From the NCBI GenBank assembly GCA_002691245.1, contig NZHH01000040.1, positions 1 through 12,462 on the forward strand: a stretch of 12,462 nt of DNA, in the 5' to 3' direction. The stretch is from Methylaequor sp002691245. GTDB lineage: Bacteria > Pseudomonadota > Alphaproteobacteria > Methylaequorales > Methylaequoraceae. Below are positions 6,114-12,462 of the stretch, piece by piece. The translations under genes and the position numbers were made by a program. The notes under the pieces are model-generated. The model was not told the DNA's origin and did not search any database. It saw only the letters and a program-made list of their open reading frames with translations. Numbering within the stretch: position 1 is the stretch's first letter; each line of letters opens with the position of its first letter.

Positions 6114-7589
6114 ATGACCAAAGTTTATAATTTTTTTTTTTTTCTTTTCCTCTTTTTTATTTACATAATTCTGAGTAATAAAAATATTTACAACACATTA
6201 TTTGTTGATATTGCACACAATGATTCAAAAAAATTTTATTTTTATTTTGTTATCAATATACTTTTTTTTGTTTCATTTTTTTTATGCCTTTTACTCAAGA
6301 ATTCGATTATAAAATTTATTCTTTGTATAAGTTTTTTGTTTTCATCATTTGTAAGTCAAGTATTCAATGACATTTCTGGCAATATTATAAATATTAATGA
6401 TATTGAAATAGCTTTAATAAACCTGGATTCTTTAGGGAATTTTGTTCAAGAATACAGTAGTACAATACTTCCAAATTTCTTTATTTTAATATATGGATTT
6501 CTACTTTTAATTTTGTTTAAGATATCACGACCTCATTTTAATAATGGAGGCTACATTTACTCTGGACTTGCACTTCTGATTTGCTTACTAGTTTCGTTGT
6601 CAATTAATAGAGGTGGATTTGCAACCCAAGGCTTGCCATCTCAACTCCAGGTGGTTATTCCAATACCTAGTCTTCTAATTACAAAAAATTTTGAATTTAA
6701 CCACGAGAAAATAATTATCAAAGAAGAGAAGAATGAAAATATTGTTTTGATAATAGATGAAAGTGTTTCGTATGAATTTTTCAAAAAAGCAATTGAAATT
6801 GATGACTCTGAAAATAAATATTTTAACAATATCAAGAAGTTCTACTCGATACATAATTGTAGTGCACAATCAGTATTTTCTTTAATGAATGGGTTAAAAT
6901 TTAAGGACGAAAAAATTATTATTAGAAAAAACCTCTGGGTAATAGCAAAAGAAAATGGATATGAAACTATATACCTTTCAGGGCAAGAAAAAGAAAATAA
7001 TTACCAATATCTTCAAAGCCCCAATGACATAAGAAATATTGACAAAAAAATTTTTTTCAACAAGTATGATCACAAAAAAAGAGATAAAGAAATTCTAAAA
7101 AATTTGATTCAAATTCTTGAAAAAGAAAAAAAAAAATTTGTAGTAGTGATTAAAAATGGATCTCACTTTCCATATCATAATAAGTTTGACTTAGAGAAAT
7201 ATGGCCTTAATAAAGAAGATAATAATGAACTAATTTATACTTATAGTCTAAAGGAAAATAGTGTTGAGTTTTTAAAAACATTATTCTTAAATGTTGATGA
7301 GCACTCAAAAATCCTATATTTATCTGATCACGGTCAGGCTTTTCAAAACAAAAGTTTCAAACATTGCAATAGTACTAATCCGTCAATTAATGAATGGGAA
7401 GTTCCATTTATATATTACGATATGAAAGGTAATAATATCAAAGATATTAACAATCTAGAGCTTTATGATTTAGTTTTATCACTTTTTGGCATTGAACGAG
7501 AAATATTTAAATCTTCTGCAAACTATTTATTCTATGGTAATTTAAATACGAGATACAACACTAACCTAAATTTTAAAAAAATTCGATAG
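6114..7589 (+). CDS. Membrane-anchored alkaline phosphatase/sulfatase-superfamily transferase (phosphoethanolamine or phosphoglycerol transferase-like)
   Basis: Probable inner-membrane enzyme that moves a phosphoethanolamine or phosphoglycerol group from a phospholipid to a surface glycan. About five hydrophobic segments (near 7-20, 41-61, 65-80, 118-136, 147-163) precede a periplasmic domain from about 205. Catalytic-domain motifs are in the expected order. NIVLIIDES (209-217) has Glu216 as a metal ligand. HNCSAQSVFSL (247-257) fills the nucleophile segment, with Ser250 or Ser253 where EptA-type enzymes have Thr. VVIKNGSHFPY (344-354) has His351, and LYLSDHGQ (401-408) has the metal-binding Asp405-His406 pair. 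NGSHFPY is closer to LtaS-like NHFPY than to EptA-type GSHGP. The length of 491 residues fits either family. A T13 run occupies codons 6-10. The next gene starts 4 bp downstream. The fold is confident; the group transferred is not. Confidence 0.75.
   Translation: MTKVYNFFFFLFLFFIYIILSNKNIYNTLFVDIAHNDSKKFYFYFVINILFFVSFFLCLLLKNSIIKFILCISFLFSSFVSQVFNDISGNIININDIEIALINLDSLGNFVQEYSSTILPNFFILIYGFLLLILFKISRPHFNNGGYIYSGLALLICLLVSLSINRGGFATQGLPSQLQVVIPIPSLLITKNFEFNHEKIIIKEEKNENIVLIIDESVSYEFFKKAIEIDDSENKYFNNIKKFYSIHNCSAQSVFSLMNGLKFKDEKIIIRKNLWVIAKENGYETIYLSGQEKENNYQYLQSPNDIRNIDKKIFFNKYDHKKRDKEILKNLIQILEKEKKKFVVVIKNGSHFPYHNKFDLEKYGLNKEDNNELIYTYSLKENSVEFLKTLFLNVDEHSKILYLSDHGQAFQNKSFKHCNSTNPSINEWEVPFIYYDMKGNNIKDINNLELYDLVLSLFGIEREIFKSSANYLFYGNLNTRYNTNLNFKKIR
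6131..6143 (+). repeat. Homopolymer tract T13 inside the 5' end of a coding region
   Basis: Thirteen consecutive T cover the end of codon 6 through codon 10 of the membrane transferase gene and encode four Phe. A gain or loss of one base would shift the frame before the first membrane segment is complete. This is the placement seen in slipped-strand phase-variable genes of other bacteria. It may also be neutral in a Phe-rich signal anchor, or miscalled in length by sequencing. Confidence 0.6.
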
Positions 7590-7593
7590 ATCT

Positions 7594-8298
7594 TTGAAAA
7601 TCATTATTATATTTACTCTTGTTTGTAATTTTTTATTTCAATTTAAAAAAATTTCATCGAAGCAAATCTCCGAGCAAACAGAGGTTTGGCTTCATAGGGG
7701 ACAAGAAGAATCGTCAGACTTATTAAAGACATTCAAATTTATTGAAAAAAACTCCTGGGATGGAGTCGAGCTAGATATATTTTTTAGTAAAAATGATAAA
7801 ATCTTTTATATTACTCACGATTATTTTAATGGGTCTGCAAAGATGTTGTCTAAGTTAAATGATATAAATCAATTTGAAGGTAAAAAATTATGGTTAGATT
7901 TTAAAAATTTAAAAGATGTTGAGTTGTCTGAGCTCTCTAAATTGAAAAATCAACTCGAAGAGCTTGGAAAAAAAAATTTTATATTTATAGAAAGTCAGAA
8001 TTTCTTGAAATTAAAAATTTTACAAAACCATAAGGTAAAATCTATATTTCATCCTCCCATTGTCAGTGATAACAAATTATTCTTATTATCCTTAAAATAT
8101 TTTACTAACATTTTTAATTATGATTATATAAGTGTTCCCTACAAACAACTTTATCTAGTTAAGGATTTTTTTGACAAAGGGAGAGTTGTAACTTTTACAG
8201 TAAATTCACCTGAGACTCTTTGCCAATTATTGAAAGATAACTATACAAAGGTCGTATTAAGCAAAACTAACCTAGATAAAAGTAAATGTAAGAATTAA
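7594..8298 (+). CDS. Exported glycerophosphodiester phosphodiesterase-like (GDPD) protein
   Basis: TIM-barrel protein of the GDPD/PI-PLC-like superfamily. Such enzymes cleave glycerophosphodiesters to glycerol-3-phosphate and an alcohol. The catalytic set is visible: HRG (34-36) with His34 and Arg35, VELD (58-61) with Glu59 and Asp61 as metal ligands, and THD (74-76) with His75. LDFKN (101-105) resembles the E-x-K strand, and VVTFTVNSPE (198-207) the terminal strand. The first 17 residues are hydrophobic with one basic residue, so export or membrane anchoring is likely. Cys11 lacks a proper lipobox. At 234 residues it is compact. The start is TTG at 7594. No ATG lies between the upstream in-frame stop and Met84, and starting at Met84 would lose the catalytic residues. 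It follows the transferase stop by 4 bp, so the two are cotranscribed. Its stop overlaps the epimerase stop on the other strand. Confidence 0.72.
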   Translation: MKIIIIFTLVCNFLFQFKKISSKQISEQTEVWLHRGQEESSDLLKTFKFIEKNSWDGVELDIFFSKNDKIFYITHDYFNGSAKMLSKLNDINQFEGKKLWLDFKNLKDVELSELSKLKNQLEELGKKNFIFIESQNFLKLKILQNHKVKSIFHPPIVSDNKLFLLSLKYFTNIFNYDYISVPYKQLYLVKDFFDKGRVVTFTVNSPETLCQLLKDNYTKVVLSKTNLDKSKCKN

Positions 8299-9179
8299 TT
8301 TAAAATTTTTACAAAATTTTTAATATAGTCTCTTAGATCTACTTTTCCAATTTTCTCAATGACCTTTTTCTCTCTAACTTTTTTTATAAAAGAAGGAATA
8401 TACCTTTCACCAGGTCTCTCGGGAATTAACTTATAATCTGATTTGAACATCTTTGCTATTTGAAAAATGGTATAGGCGTTCTTTGATCTAATTGAATAAT
8501 GAGAATTTTTATTTTTCAATAAAGCAAGTATACATGTATCAATTGTATCATCTATATGGGTAAAATATCTTTTCTGAGTTCCTGGCCTGACTATTGGTAA
8601 GGGAATATCTTTTCTCTTATAATCCTCAAATATTCCAATTACAGCGCCCATTTTCTTATTGCCTATTTGTTTAGATCCATAAACATTATAAAAGTAAATA
8701 ATTTCAAATTGTAAATTAAACCAATCGTGATAATTAAGAATAATATTAAGGTTCTGAGTTTTGGTAAATGCATAAGGAGAAAGATTTTGATCTTTAAATT
8801 TATTTCCGAAGGCTGAAGATGTGGCAGAGTAAATAATTTTTATTGCATTAGTTCTGCAGAATTCAATTACCGAAATAGTTCCATGAATATTTGAATTTAT
8901 AACTTCTTCAGAATACTTGAAACTCTGTGCAATTCTTGAAAATTCACCAAAGTGGTAAATGCATTTTATACTATTCTTAAATTTATCTAATTTCTGAGCA
9001 ATATTTCTTGTATCACATTTAAAATATTTTACTCTCTTATGTGCAATATGATTTTTTTCTGATCCTGAAAAATAGTTATCTAAACTAATTAAATTATATT
9101 TCGTTTCTTTTAATAATCTAGATATCAAATTTGATCCAATAAATCCGGCTCCACCGGTAACTACAACAAACTGCTTCAT
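8295..9179 (-). CDS. NAD-dependent nucleotide-sugar epimerase/dehydratase (GalE-like extended SDR)
   Basis: Cytoplasmic enzyme of the extended short-chain dehydrogenase family, probably interconverting C4 epimers of a nucleotide sugar. The NAD site is VTGGAGFIGSN (7-17), with LDN (33-35) as the acidic end of strand 2. The active site is YSATSSAFG (117-125), with Thr120 at the place of GalE's catalytic Ser, and YAFTK (136-140), the Y-x-x-x-K pair. NVYG (165-168), RPGTQKRYFTHIDD (198-211) and ERPGERY (254-260) are typical sugar-binding and C-terminal motifs of this subgroup. At 294 residues it is shorter than GalE (about 330-340), partly because the loop before YAFTK is shortened by about nine residues. 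ATG start. The 4-base overlap with the GDPD gene is a palindromic TTAA shared by both stops. The family is firm; epimerase versus reductase is not proven. Confidence 0.85.
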   Translation of the reverse strand: MKQFVVVTGGAGFIGSNLISRLLKETKYNLISLDNYFSGSEKNHIAHKRVKYFKCDTRNIAQKLDKFKNSIKCIYHFGEFSRIAQSFKYSEEVINSNIHGTISVIEFCRTNAIKIIYSATSSAFGNKFKDQNLSPYAFTKTQNLNIILNYHDWFNLQFEIIYFYNVYGSKQIGNKKMGAVIGIFEDYKRKDIPLPIVRPGTQKRYFTHIDDTIDTCILALLKNKNSHYSIRSKNAYTIFQIAKMFKSDYKLIPERPGERYIPSFIKKVREKKVIEKIGKVDLRDYIKNFVKILN

Positions 9180-9294
9180 CTTGTTAATTTTTGGGGAAAT
9201 AATATCATAGAATTGAATTTGTTTTTTTATTATTTTTTAAGATTCTTTTTTAATAATTGTAGAGTATTTTAACTATTGATAAAGTGTTACTCTT

Positions 9295-10392
9295 ATGATT
9301 TTAAGTGTAGTTATTCCGTGCCTAAATGAAAGTGAAACGATAGCGATATGTATAAAAAAATCAATTAAACAAATAAAATTACTTAAAATTAAAGGCGAGG
9401 TTATTGTTGCAGATAATGGATCAATTGACGGATCTATAGAAATTTCAAAAAAAAATGGTGCAAAAGTCATCCATGTAAAAGAAAAAGGTTATGGTGCTGC
9501 ACTAAGAGCAGGTTTTTCAGCTGCTAAAGGCAAATATATAATGATGGGTGATGGAGATGACAGTTATGATTTCAATTTCATAAAAAAGTTTTACCTAAAA
9601 ATTGAAGAGGGATATGATTTAGTTCAAGGTTGTAGATTCCCATCTGGAGGGGGAATCATTGAAAAAGGAGCAATGCCAATTTCACACAGATTAGTTGGTA
9701 ATCCCTTTTTAACAAAGGTTTCTAGGTTTCTTCACAAAGTCCCTTTTAATGATATGTACTGTGGTATGAAAATGTTTCGTAAATCATTTCTAGACAAACT
9801 GTCTTTCTTTTCAACCGGTATGGTATTCTGTATGGAATTGGTTATAAAATTTTACAATCATGGATCTAAATCTTGTGAATTGCCAATAATTTTTAAGAAA
9901 GACGGCAGAAAAAAGGGTAAGAGTCATATTAGAACATTTTATGATGGGTTCAGTACATTAAAGTTTTTATTAATTTGCTGTCCAAAATGGTTGTTTTTTA
10001 TACCCTCACTAATTTTATTCCTTACAGCCACTTACCAAGTTTTCAATTCCCATCTTTATTTTTCAGAATTAGGATTATTCAAAATATTTTTTCTTCAGGT
10101 TTTATCAATCCAATTACTAATGTTAGGTCTTTTTTCATCGGTACTATCTGAAAAAATAGGGCTTGGTAAAAACAAATATTTAAAAAGTTTCTTTAAATAT
10201 TTCACACTTTCACTTGCAATTATTTTATTTTTAATACTCGGAACTCTATCTTTATTAACCAAAGTATTTATAATTGAAGAAACCTATCCTGAATATCTCT
10301 CAATTATTTGTGATTATATTGTTTTTCTATCAATTATGATCATCTTCAATTCATTTTTCGTATCATTATTAAATATCGAAAAAGAAATTTAA
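9295..10392 (+). CDS. GT2 glycosyltransferase with C-terminal membrane segments (polyprenyl-phosphate sugar synthase-like)
   Basis: The N-terminal GT-A domain has SVVIPCLNES (4-13), VADNGSIDGS (38-47), GYGAALRAGF (65-74) and the metal-binding GDGDD (85-89). These are standard for the dolichyl- or undecaprenyl-phosphate sugar synthase branch of GT2 (DPM1/GtrB-like). MYCGMKMFRKS (154-164) matches the D-x-x-C-G-x-K/R-x-F/M element after the acceptor site. About four hydrophobic segments follow (229-247, 261-282, 303-323, 337-358), a common appendage that anchors the enzyme at the inner membrane. The product is probably a polyprenyl-phosphate-linked sugar. ATG start. A weak TTGTAG (9257-9262) and TAAAGT (9280-9285), 17 bp apart, lie in the 115-bp gap shared with the divergent epimerase gene. 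It converges with the membrane protein to the right, with 5 bp between stops. Confidence 0.85.
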   Translation: MILSVVIPCLNESETIAICIKKSIKQIKLLKIKGEVIVADNGSIDGSIEISKKNGAKVIHVKEKGYGAALRAGFSAAKGKYIMMGDGDDSYDFNFIKKFYLKIEEGYDLVQGCRFPSGGGIIEKGAMPISHRLVGNPFLTKVSRFLHKVPFNDMYCGMKMFRKSFLDKLSFFSTGMVFCMELVIKFYNHGSKSCELPIIFKKDGRKKGKSHIRTFYDGFSTLKFLLICCPKWLFFIPSLILFLTATYQVFNSHLYFSELGLFKIFFLQVLSIQLLMLGLFSSVLSEKIGLGKNKYLKSFFKYFTLSLAIILFLILGTLSLLTKVFIIEETYPEYLSIICDYIVFLSIMIIFNSFFVSLLNIEKEI

Positions 10393-10397
10393 AAATT

Positions 10398-11711
10398 TTA
10401 ACTGTATGGTCCAAACTTTTGAATCGACCAAATACAAAAAACAAAAAATACAAAAGCGTTTGTTATTATAAATGTTTTCTTTCTAAAACAATTTTCATAA
10501 TTTTGTTGAATTACAAATGTAAAAATGATTATTGTTGGTACTATCAAACCTGCCGAAATATTAAATGGTATATATCCAACTAAAGAAAAAAATAATGTGT
10601 AGATTAAAAAATAAAATGCTGCAGATTGGACCACAGGGTTTTTAAGCCTAACGTTAATATTTTTAAAAAATATTGAAATATTAATAAAAAATAAAAGAAT
10701 TAAAACCCAATATTGTTTCAAGAAGCCAAGGATAAAAAATGAAGAATTGTTATAAAACTTTAAAATAGCGTTTCCGAATTCTTTTTTCAGGATTAAATCT
10801 ACAAACCAAATTACTGAATCATGTTCCCTGAAAACTTGAAAGTAAAAGTCTGAGTTTATGCTTTGTATATAAGAATACCAAGTCAGAAAAGGAAAAATGA
10901 AAGTCACTGAAAAAATCAAAACATAGCTAAATGATCTTAGTAGATCGTCTTTATAGGTTTTAAAAAAGTAAGAGAATAAAAGACAAGAATACGAAACTAT
11001 AAATACTCCATAAAATAAAAGTGATACACCAAGAATCAAAAATACAATTAGCAATTCCTTATGATTAATTTTTTTACTTAAAATCCTTATTATATATTTA
11101 ATTGTAAATACTCCGCATAATAAGTTGAGTAATTTTGTAGAGGGTGACCAGAAAAATTGATTGGTAATATTATTAAATACTAAGAACATCAAAAGCCAAG
11201 CAGTAATTTGTTTGTAATCCTGAGTGTGAAATATGGATATATTAAAGATTTCAAATACTAACTTTAAAATTAGAATGATAATAAAAAAATTTACTAATGC
11301 ATAACTAAGGTAAATAAGTCTTGGATGAAATTTTTCATAGAGTATTTCACCTTGATCATTGTTTAAATTAATTTGTGTCCTTTTGGGATAATCATCAAAA
11401 AATCCAAAAGTTTTGAATAAAAAGTCTAATGGATATGTAATAATATGAACTGTGGTAATTAGTCCTGGTCTCGGTTGCCTTATTGATTCTTTGTCTAAGA
11501 GCCTTGAGGGATCTGATGCATTTAGAATCCAATCGGCTGAATCACAATTCATACTATGTCCCAAATATGAATTTATTTCAAAGTTTCTTACACAATACTC
11601 TTCTTGTAAATTATCTGGAACTCGTGGACCTATTAGTAATAATAATAAATAAGTAATTATTAACGTCCAAAAAAGATAAAATAAACTTTTACTTGTAAAA
11701 TTAAATTTCAA
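10398..11711 (-). CDS. Polytopic membrane protein, possible GT-C glycosyltransferase
   Basis: I do not recognise this as a named family. It is a 437-residue integral membrane protein. A first hydrophobic segment at 10-27 is followed by a polar loop of about 105 residues, and then about nine more hydrophobic stretches between 134 and 430. The loop has acidic residues soon after segment 1 (CDSADW, 56-61) and then RQPRPGL (78-84). In GT-C enzymes, acidic residues in the first external loop are catalytic, and a similar D...R-P-L pattern is known in uncharacterised GT-C-like proteins. Such enzymes use polyprenyl-phosphate sugars, which the neighbouring GT2 could make. The start is TTG at 11711, since the next in-frame Met is residue 54 and would lose segment 1. 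An AAGGG sits 5 bp upstream. It is convergent with the GT2 gene. Confidence 0.6.
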   Translation of the reverse strand: MKFNFTSKSLFYLFWTLIITYLLLLLIGPRVPDNLQEEYCVRNFEINSYLGHSMNCDSADWILNASDPSRLLDKESIRQPRPGLITTVHIITYPLDFLFKTFGFFDDYPKRTQINLNNDQGEILYEKFHPRLIYLSYALVNFFIIILILKLVFEIFNISIFHTQDYKQITAWLLMFLVFNNITNQFFWSPSTKLLNLLCGVFTIKYIIRILSKKINHKELLIVFLILGVSLLFYGVFIVSYSCLLFSYFFKTYKDDLLRSFSYVLIFSVTFIFPFLTWYSYIQSINSDFYFQVFREHDSVIWFVDLILKKEFGNAILKFYNNSSFFILGFLKQYWVLILLFFINISIFFKNINVRLKNPVVQSAAFYFLIYTLFFSLVGYIPFNISAGLIVPTIIIFTFVIQQNYENCFRKKTFIITNAFVFFVFCIWSIQKFGPYS

Positions 11712-11716
11712 TTTTG

Positions 11717-11721
11717 CCCTT
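11717..11721 (-). promoter_or_regulatory. Ribosome binding site deciding a TTG start
   Basis: Read on the minus strand, AAGGG ends 5 bases before the TTG at 11709-11711. It is the clearest Shine-Dalgarno-like element in the window, where most genes have none. It supports TTG as the initiation codon of the polytopic membrane protein. Confidence 0.5.
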
Positions 11722-11772
11722 ACAATCCTAAATCAATATATTCTTTTATATTAGGAATTATTTCAAATTAAA

Positions 11773-11800
11773 TTTAATCTTATTTTTTTTTAACTATAAT
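11773..11800 (+). promoter_or_regulatory. Candidate promoter for tRNA-Leu
   Basis: A perfect TATAAT at 11795-11800 lies 16 bp before the mature tRNA 5' end. A weak -35-like TTTAAT (11773-11778) stands 16 bp upstream of it. Transcription would start near 11807 and leave a leader of about 10 bases for RNase P to remove. The -10 position fits well; the -35 is poor. Confidence 0.45.
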
Positions 11801-11816
11801 GATGTTTATGATTTAT

Positions 11817-11903
11817 GCCCCTATGGCGGAATTGGTAGACGCGACGGATTCAAAATCCGTTGAACTTCGGTTCATGTCCGTTCGAGTCGGACTAGGGGTA
11901 CCA
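11817..11903 (+). tRNA. tRNA-Leu, anticodon CAA
   Basis: An 87-base class II tRNA with encoded CCA. The acceptor arm is GCCCCTA (11817-11823) with TAGGGGT (11893-11899), then discriminator A and CCA (11901-11903). The G1-U72 end pair is also seen in E. coli leuZ. The D-loop contains TTGGTAGA. The anticodon stem is ACGGA (11844-11848) with TCCGT (11856-11860), with loop TTCAAAA and anticodon CAA at 11851-11853, reading UUG. The long variable arm TGAAC-TTCG-GTTCA (11861-11874) is diagnostic for Leu/Ser-type tRNAs. The T arm is GTCCG-TTCGAGT-CGGAC (11876-11892). All stems pair fully, so it appears functional. Its 3' half faces a recombinase gene, making it a likely integration site. Confidence 0.96.
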
Positions 11904-11908
11904 CTTAA

Positions 11909-11930
11909 ACTCAATCTGAGTAAGGGTTTT
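11909..11930 (+). terminator. Weak hairpin after tRNA-Leu
   Basis: ACTCA (11909-11913) and TGAGT (11917-11921) can form a 5-bp stem with a 3-base loop, followed by AAGGG and then TTTT ending at 11930. The stem is short and the T run is offset by several bases, so this is a marginal terminator at best. Confidence 0.2.
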
Positions 11931-11962
11931 AGACTATTCATATTGTTCTTAAAACAAACATT

Positions 11963-11992
11963 TTGTAGTGTTATAGATATTGATACTATACT
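11963..11992 (+). promoter_or_regulatory. Candidate promoter with inverted repeat for the recombinase gene
   Basis: TTGTAG (11963-11968) and TATACT (11987-11992) are separated by 18 bp and match 4/6 and 5/6 of the sigma70 boxes. The -10 ends 6 bp before the ATG at 11999, so the transcript would be essentially leaderless. An imperfect inverted repeat, TATAG (11972-11976) with CTATA (11986-11990), overlaps the -10 and could be an operator. Chance matches are likely in such AT-rich DNA. Confidence 0.35.
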
Positions 11993-11998
11993 CTTCAT

Positions 11999-12391
11999 AT
12001 GAGTACTCCAAAACCTAGAACCGATACCCATAGCGTCTTTCGTGGATTATCTATTTTCAAATACCCTACATCTAAGTTTTTTCATTGTAGAATCTTCGTA
12101 GGAAATAATAAACACATTGTCCGTTCAACTGGAGAAAGTACAAAAATAAAAGCGAAGAAAGTTGCAGAGGAACTTTACCTTGAGATGAAAACCAATAAAG
12201 AAATTGGAGTTCCAAAAAATAGAACATTTAAATACTTTGCAAATGAATTAATTAAACAAGAAAAACAATTATCCAAAGGTGAAACAAGAAGTGAAAGATT
12301 TAGTAGAGATACCCAACAAGTAATTCATAGAGATGAAAAAGGGTTGATTGCATTTTTCGGTAATAAAGATGGCTACTTGATCTTTTCTTGA
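11999..12391 (+). CDS. Truncated tyrosine recombinase (phage/island integrase), N-terminal part
   Basis: The first 130 residues look like the front of a tyrosine integrase. An arm-type DNA-binding segment runs at about 16-62, with SKFFHCRIFVGNNKHIVRST (25-44) and the typical KIKAKKVAEELY (49-60). The start of a core-binding domain follows (TFKYFANELIKQE, 77-89, to IAFFGNKD, 117-124). Full integrases are usually 320-400 residues, and the R-H-R-Y catalytic domain would lie beyond this stop. The frame ends at TGA 12389-12391. Another frame just after it reads DLFLISSR, a stop at 12403-12405, then DYLFSYNYKSLTKK, which resembles how a core-binding domain would go on. So the gene may be frameshifted and decaying, although the window ends at 12462. 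No long homopolymer marks the break, making a simple sequencing slip less likely. It starts 95 bp downstream of tRNA-Leu and points away from it. Confidence 0.65.
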   Translation: MSTPKPRTDTHSVFRGLSIFKYPTSKFFHCRIFVGNNKHIVRSTGESTKIKAKKVAEELYLEMKTNKEIGVPKNRTFKYFANELIKQEKQLSKGETRSERFSRDTQQVIHRDEKGLIAFFGNKDGYLIFS

Positions 12392-12462
12392 TTTCAAGTC
12401 GTTAAGATTATCTATTTTCTTACAATTATAAATCATTAACTAAAAAATAGTCTCTGATAAAA

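Noticed and set aside
6641..6869. Two overlapping 64-codon minus-strand frames inside the membrane transferase gene.
   Set aside because: They are shadow frames opposite the catalytic domain, with no motif or start signal.
7594..7696. GDPD-like protein as a lipoprotein, because of Cys11 in the hydrophobic leader.
   Set aside because: The residues before Cys11 (T-L-V) do not fit a lipobox, which needs a small residue just before the Cys.
11452..11652. A 66-codon plus-strand frame opposite the N-terminus of the polytopic membrane protein.
   Set aside because: It is antisense to the conserved outer loop of the membrane protein and has no recognisable domain.
11813..12031. A 72-codon minus-strand frame and a 67-codon plus-strand frame (11799-12002) across the tRNA-Leu region.
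   Set aside because: Both run through a complete, well-paired tRNA gene and encode nothing recognisable. The open frames are a by-product of the tRNA's higher GC content.
1..12462. Search by eye for CRISPR arrays, insertion sequences with terminal repeats, toxin-antitoxin pairs and restriction or other defence genes.
   Set aside because: No regularly spaced repeats, transposase motifs or defence-family motifs were seen. The only mobile-element sign is the integrase fragment at the right edge.

Overview
The window is strongly AT-rich, with short AT-only spacers, few Shine-Dalgarno sites and lysine/asparagine/isoleucine-rich proteins. Together with its tight packing, this suggests a streamlined marine bacterium, most likely an alphaproteobacterium of the SAR11 (Pelagibacterales) type. 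That assignment rests on composition and style only, because no phylogenetic marker gene is present. About 60 N bases lie in 1813-4566 (plus one at 1548). Most fall on third codon positions, so they look like collapsed strain variation rather than random error.

The content is a cell-surface polysaccharide (O-antigen or capsule type) accessory region. From the left: a possible tail of an upstream gene (1-72); an FkbM methyltransferase (+); a GT4-like glycosyltransferase (-); a four-gene + strand operon (1772-5303) with a perosamine-synthase-like PLP aminotransferase, a methyltransferase resembling amino-sugar N-methyltransferases, a zinc-binding sugar C-methyltransferase and a small cupin; a lone methyltransferase (-); a + strand pair of a membrane-anchored sulfatase-superfamily phospho-group transferase and an exported glycerophosphodiesterase-like protein; an NAD-dependent sugar epimerase (-); a GT2 glycosyltransferase with four C-terminal membrane segments (+); and a polytopic membrane protein that may be a GT-C transferase (-).

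The right edge holds a tRNA-Leu with anticodon CAA (11817-11903), followed 95 bp later by the N-terminal part of a tyrosine recombinase (11999-12391). This is the usual arrangement at the border of a tRNA-targeted phage or island. The recombinase reading frame stops early.

A working model is as follows. The 1772-5303 operon makes an activated amino deoxysugar carrying C- and perhaps N-methyl groups. The epimerase supplies another sugar. The GT4-like and GT2 enzymes and possibly the GT-C-like protein assemble the glycan. The transferase/phosphodiesterase pair adds or trims a phospho-substituent. Genes alternate strand almost one by one, with convergent ends 14, 3, -4 and 5 bp apart, which fits a mosaic region built by cassette replacement. 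I see no CRISPR array, insertion sequence, toxin-antitoxin pair or defence system.
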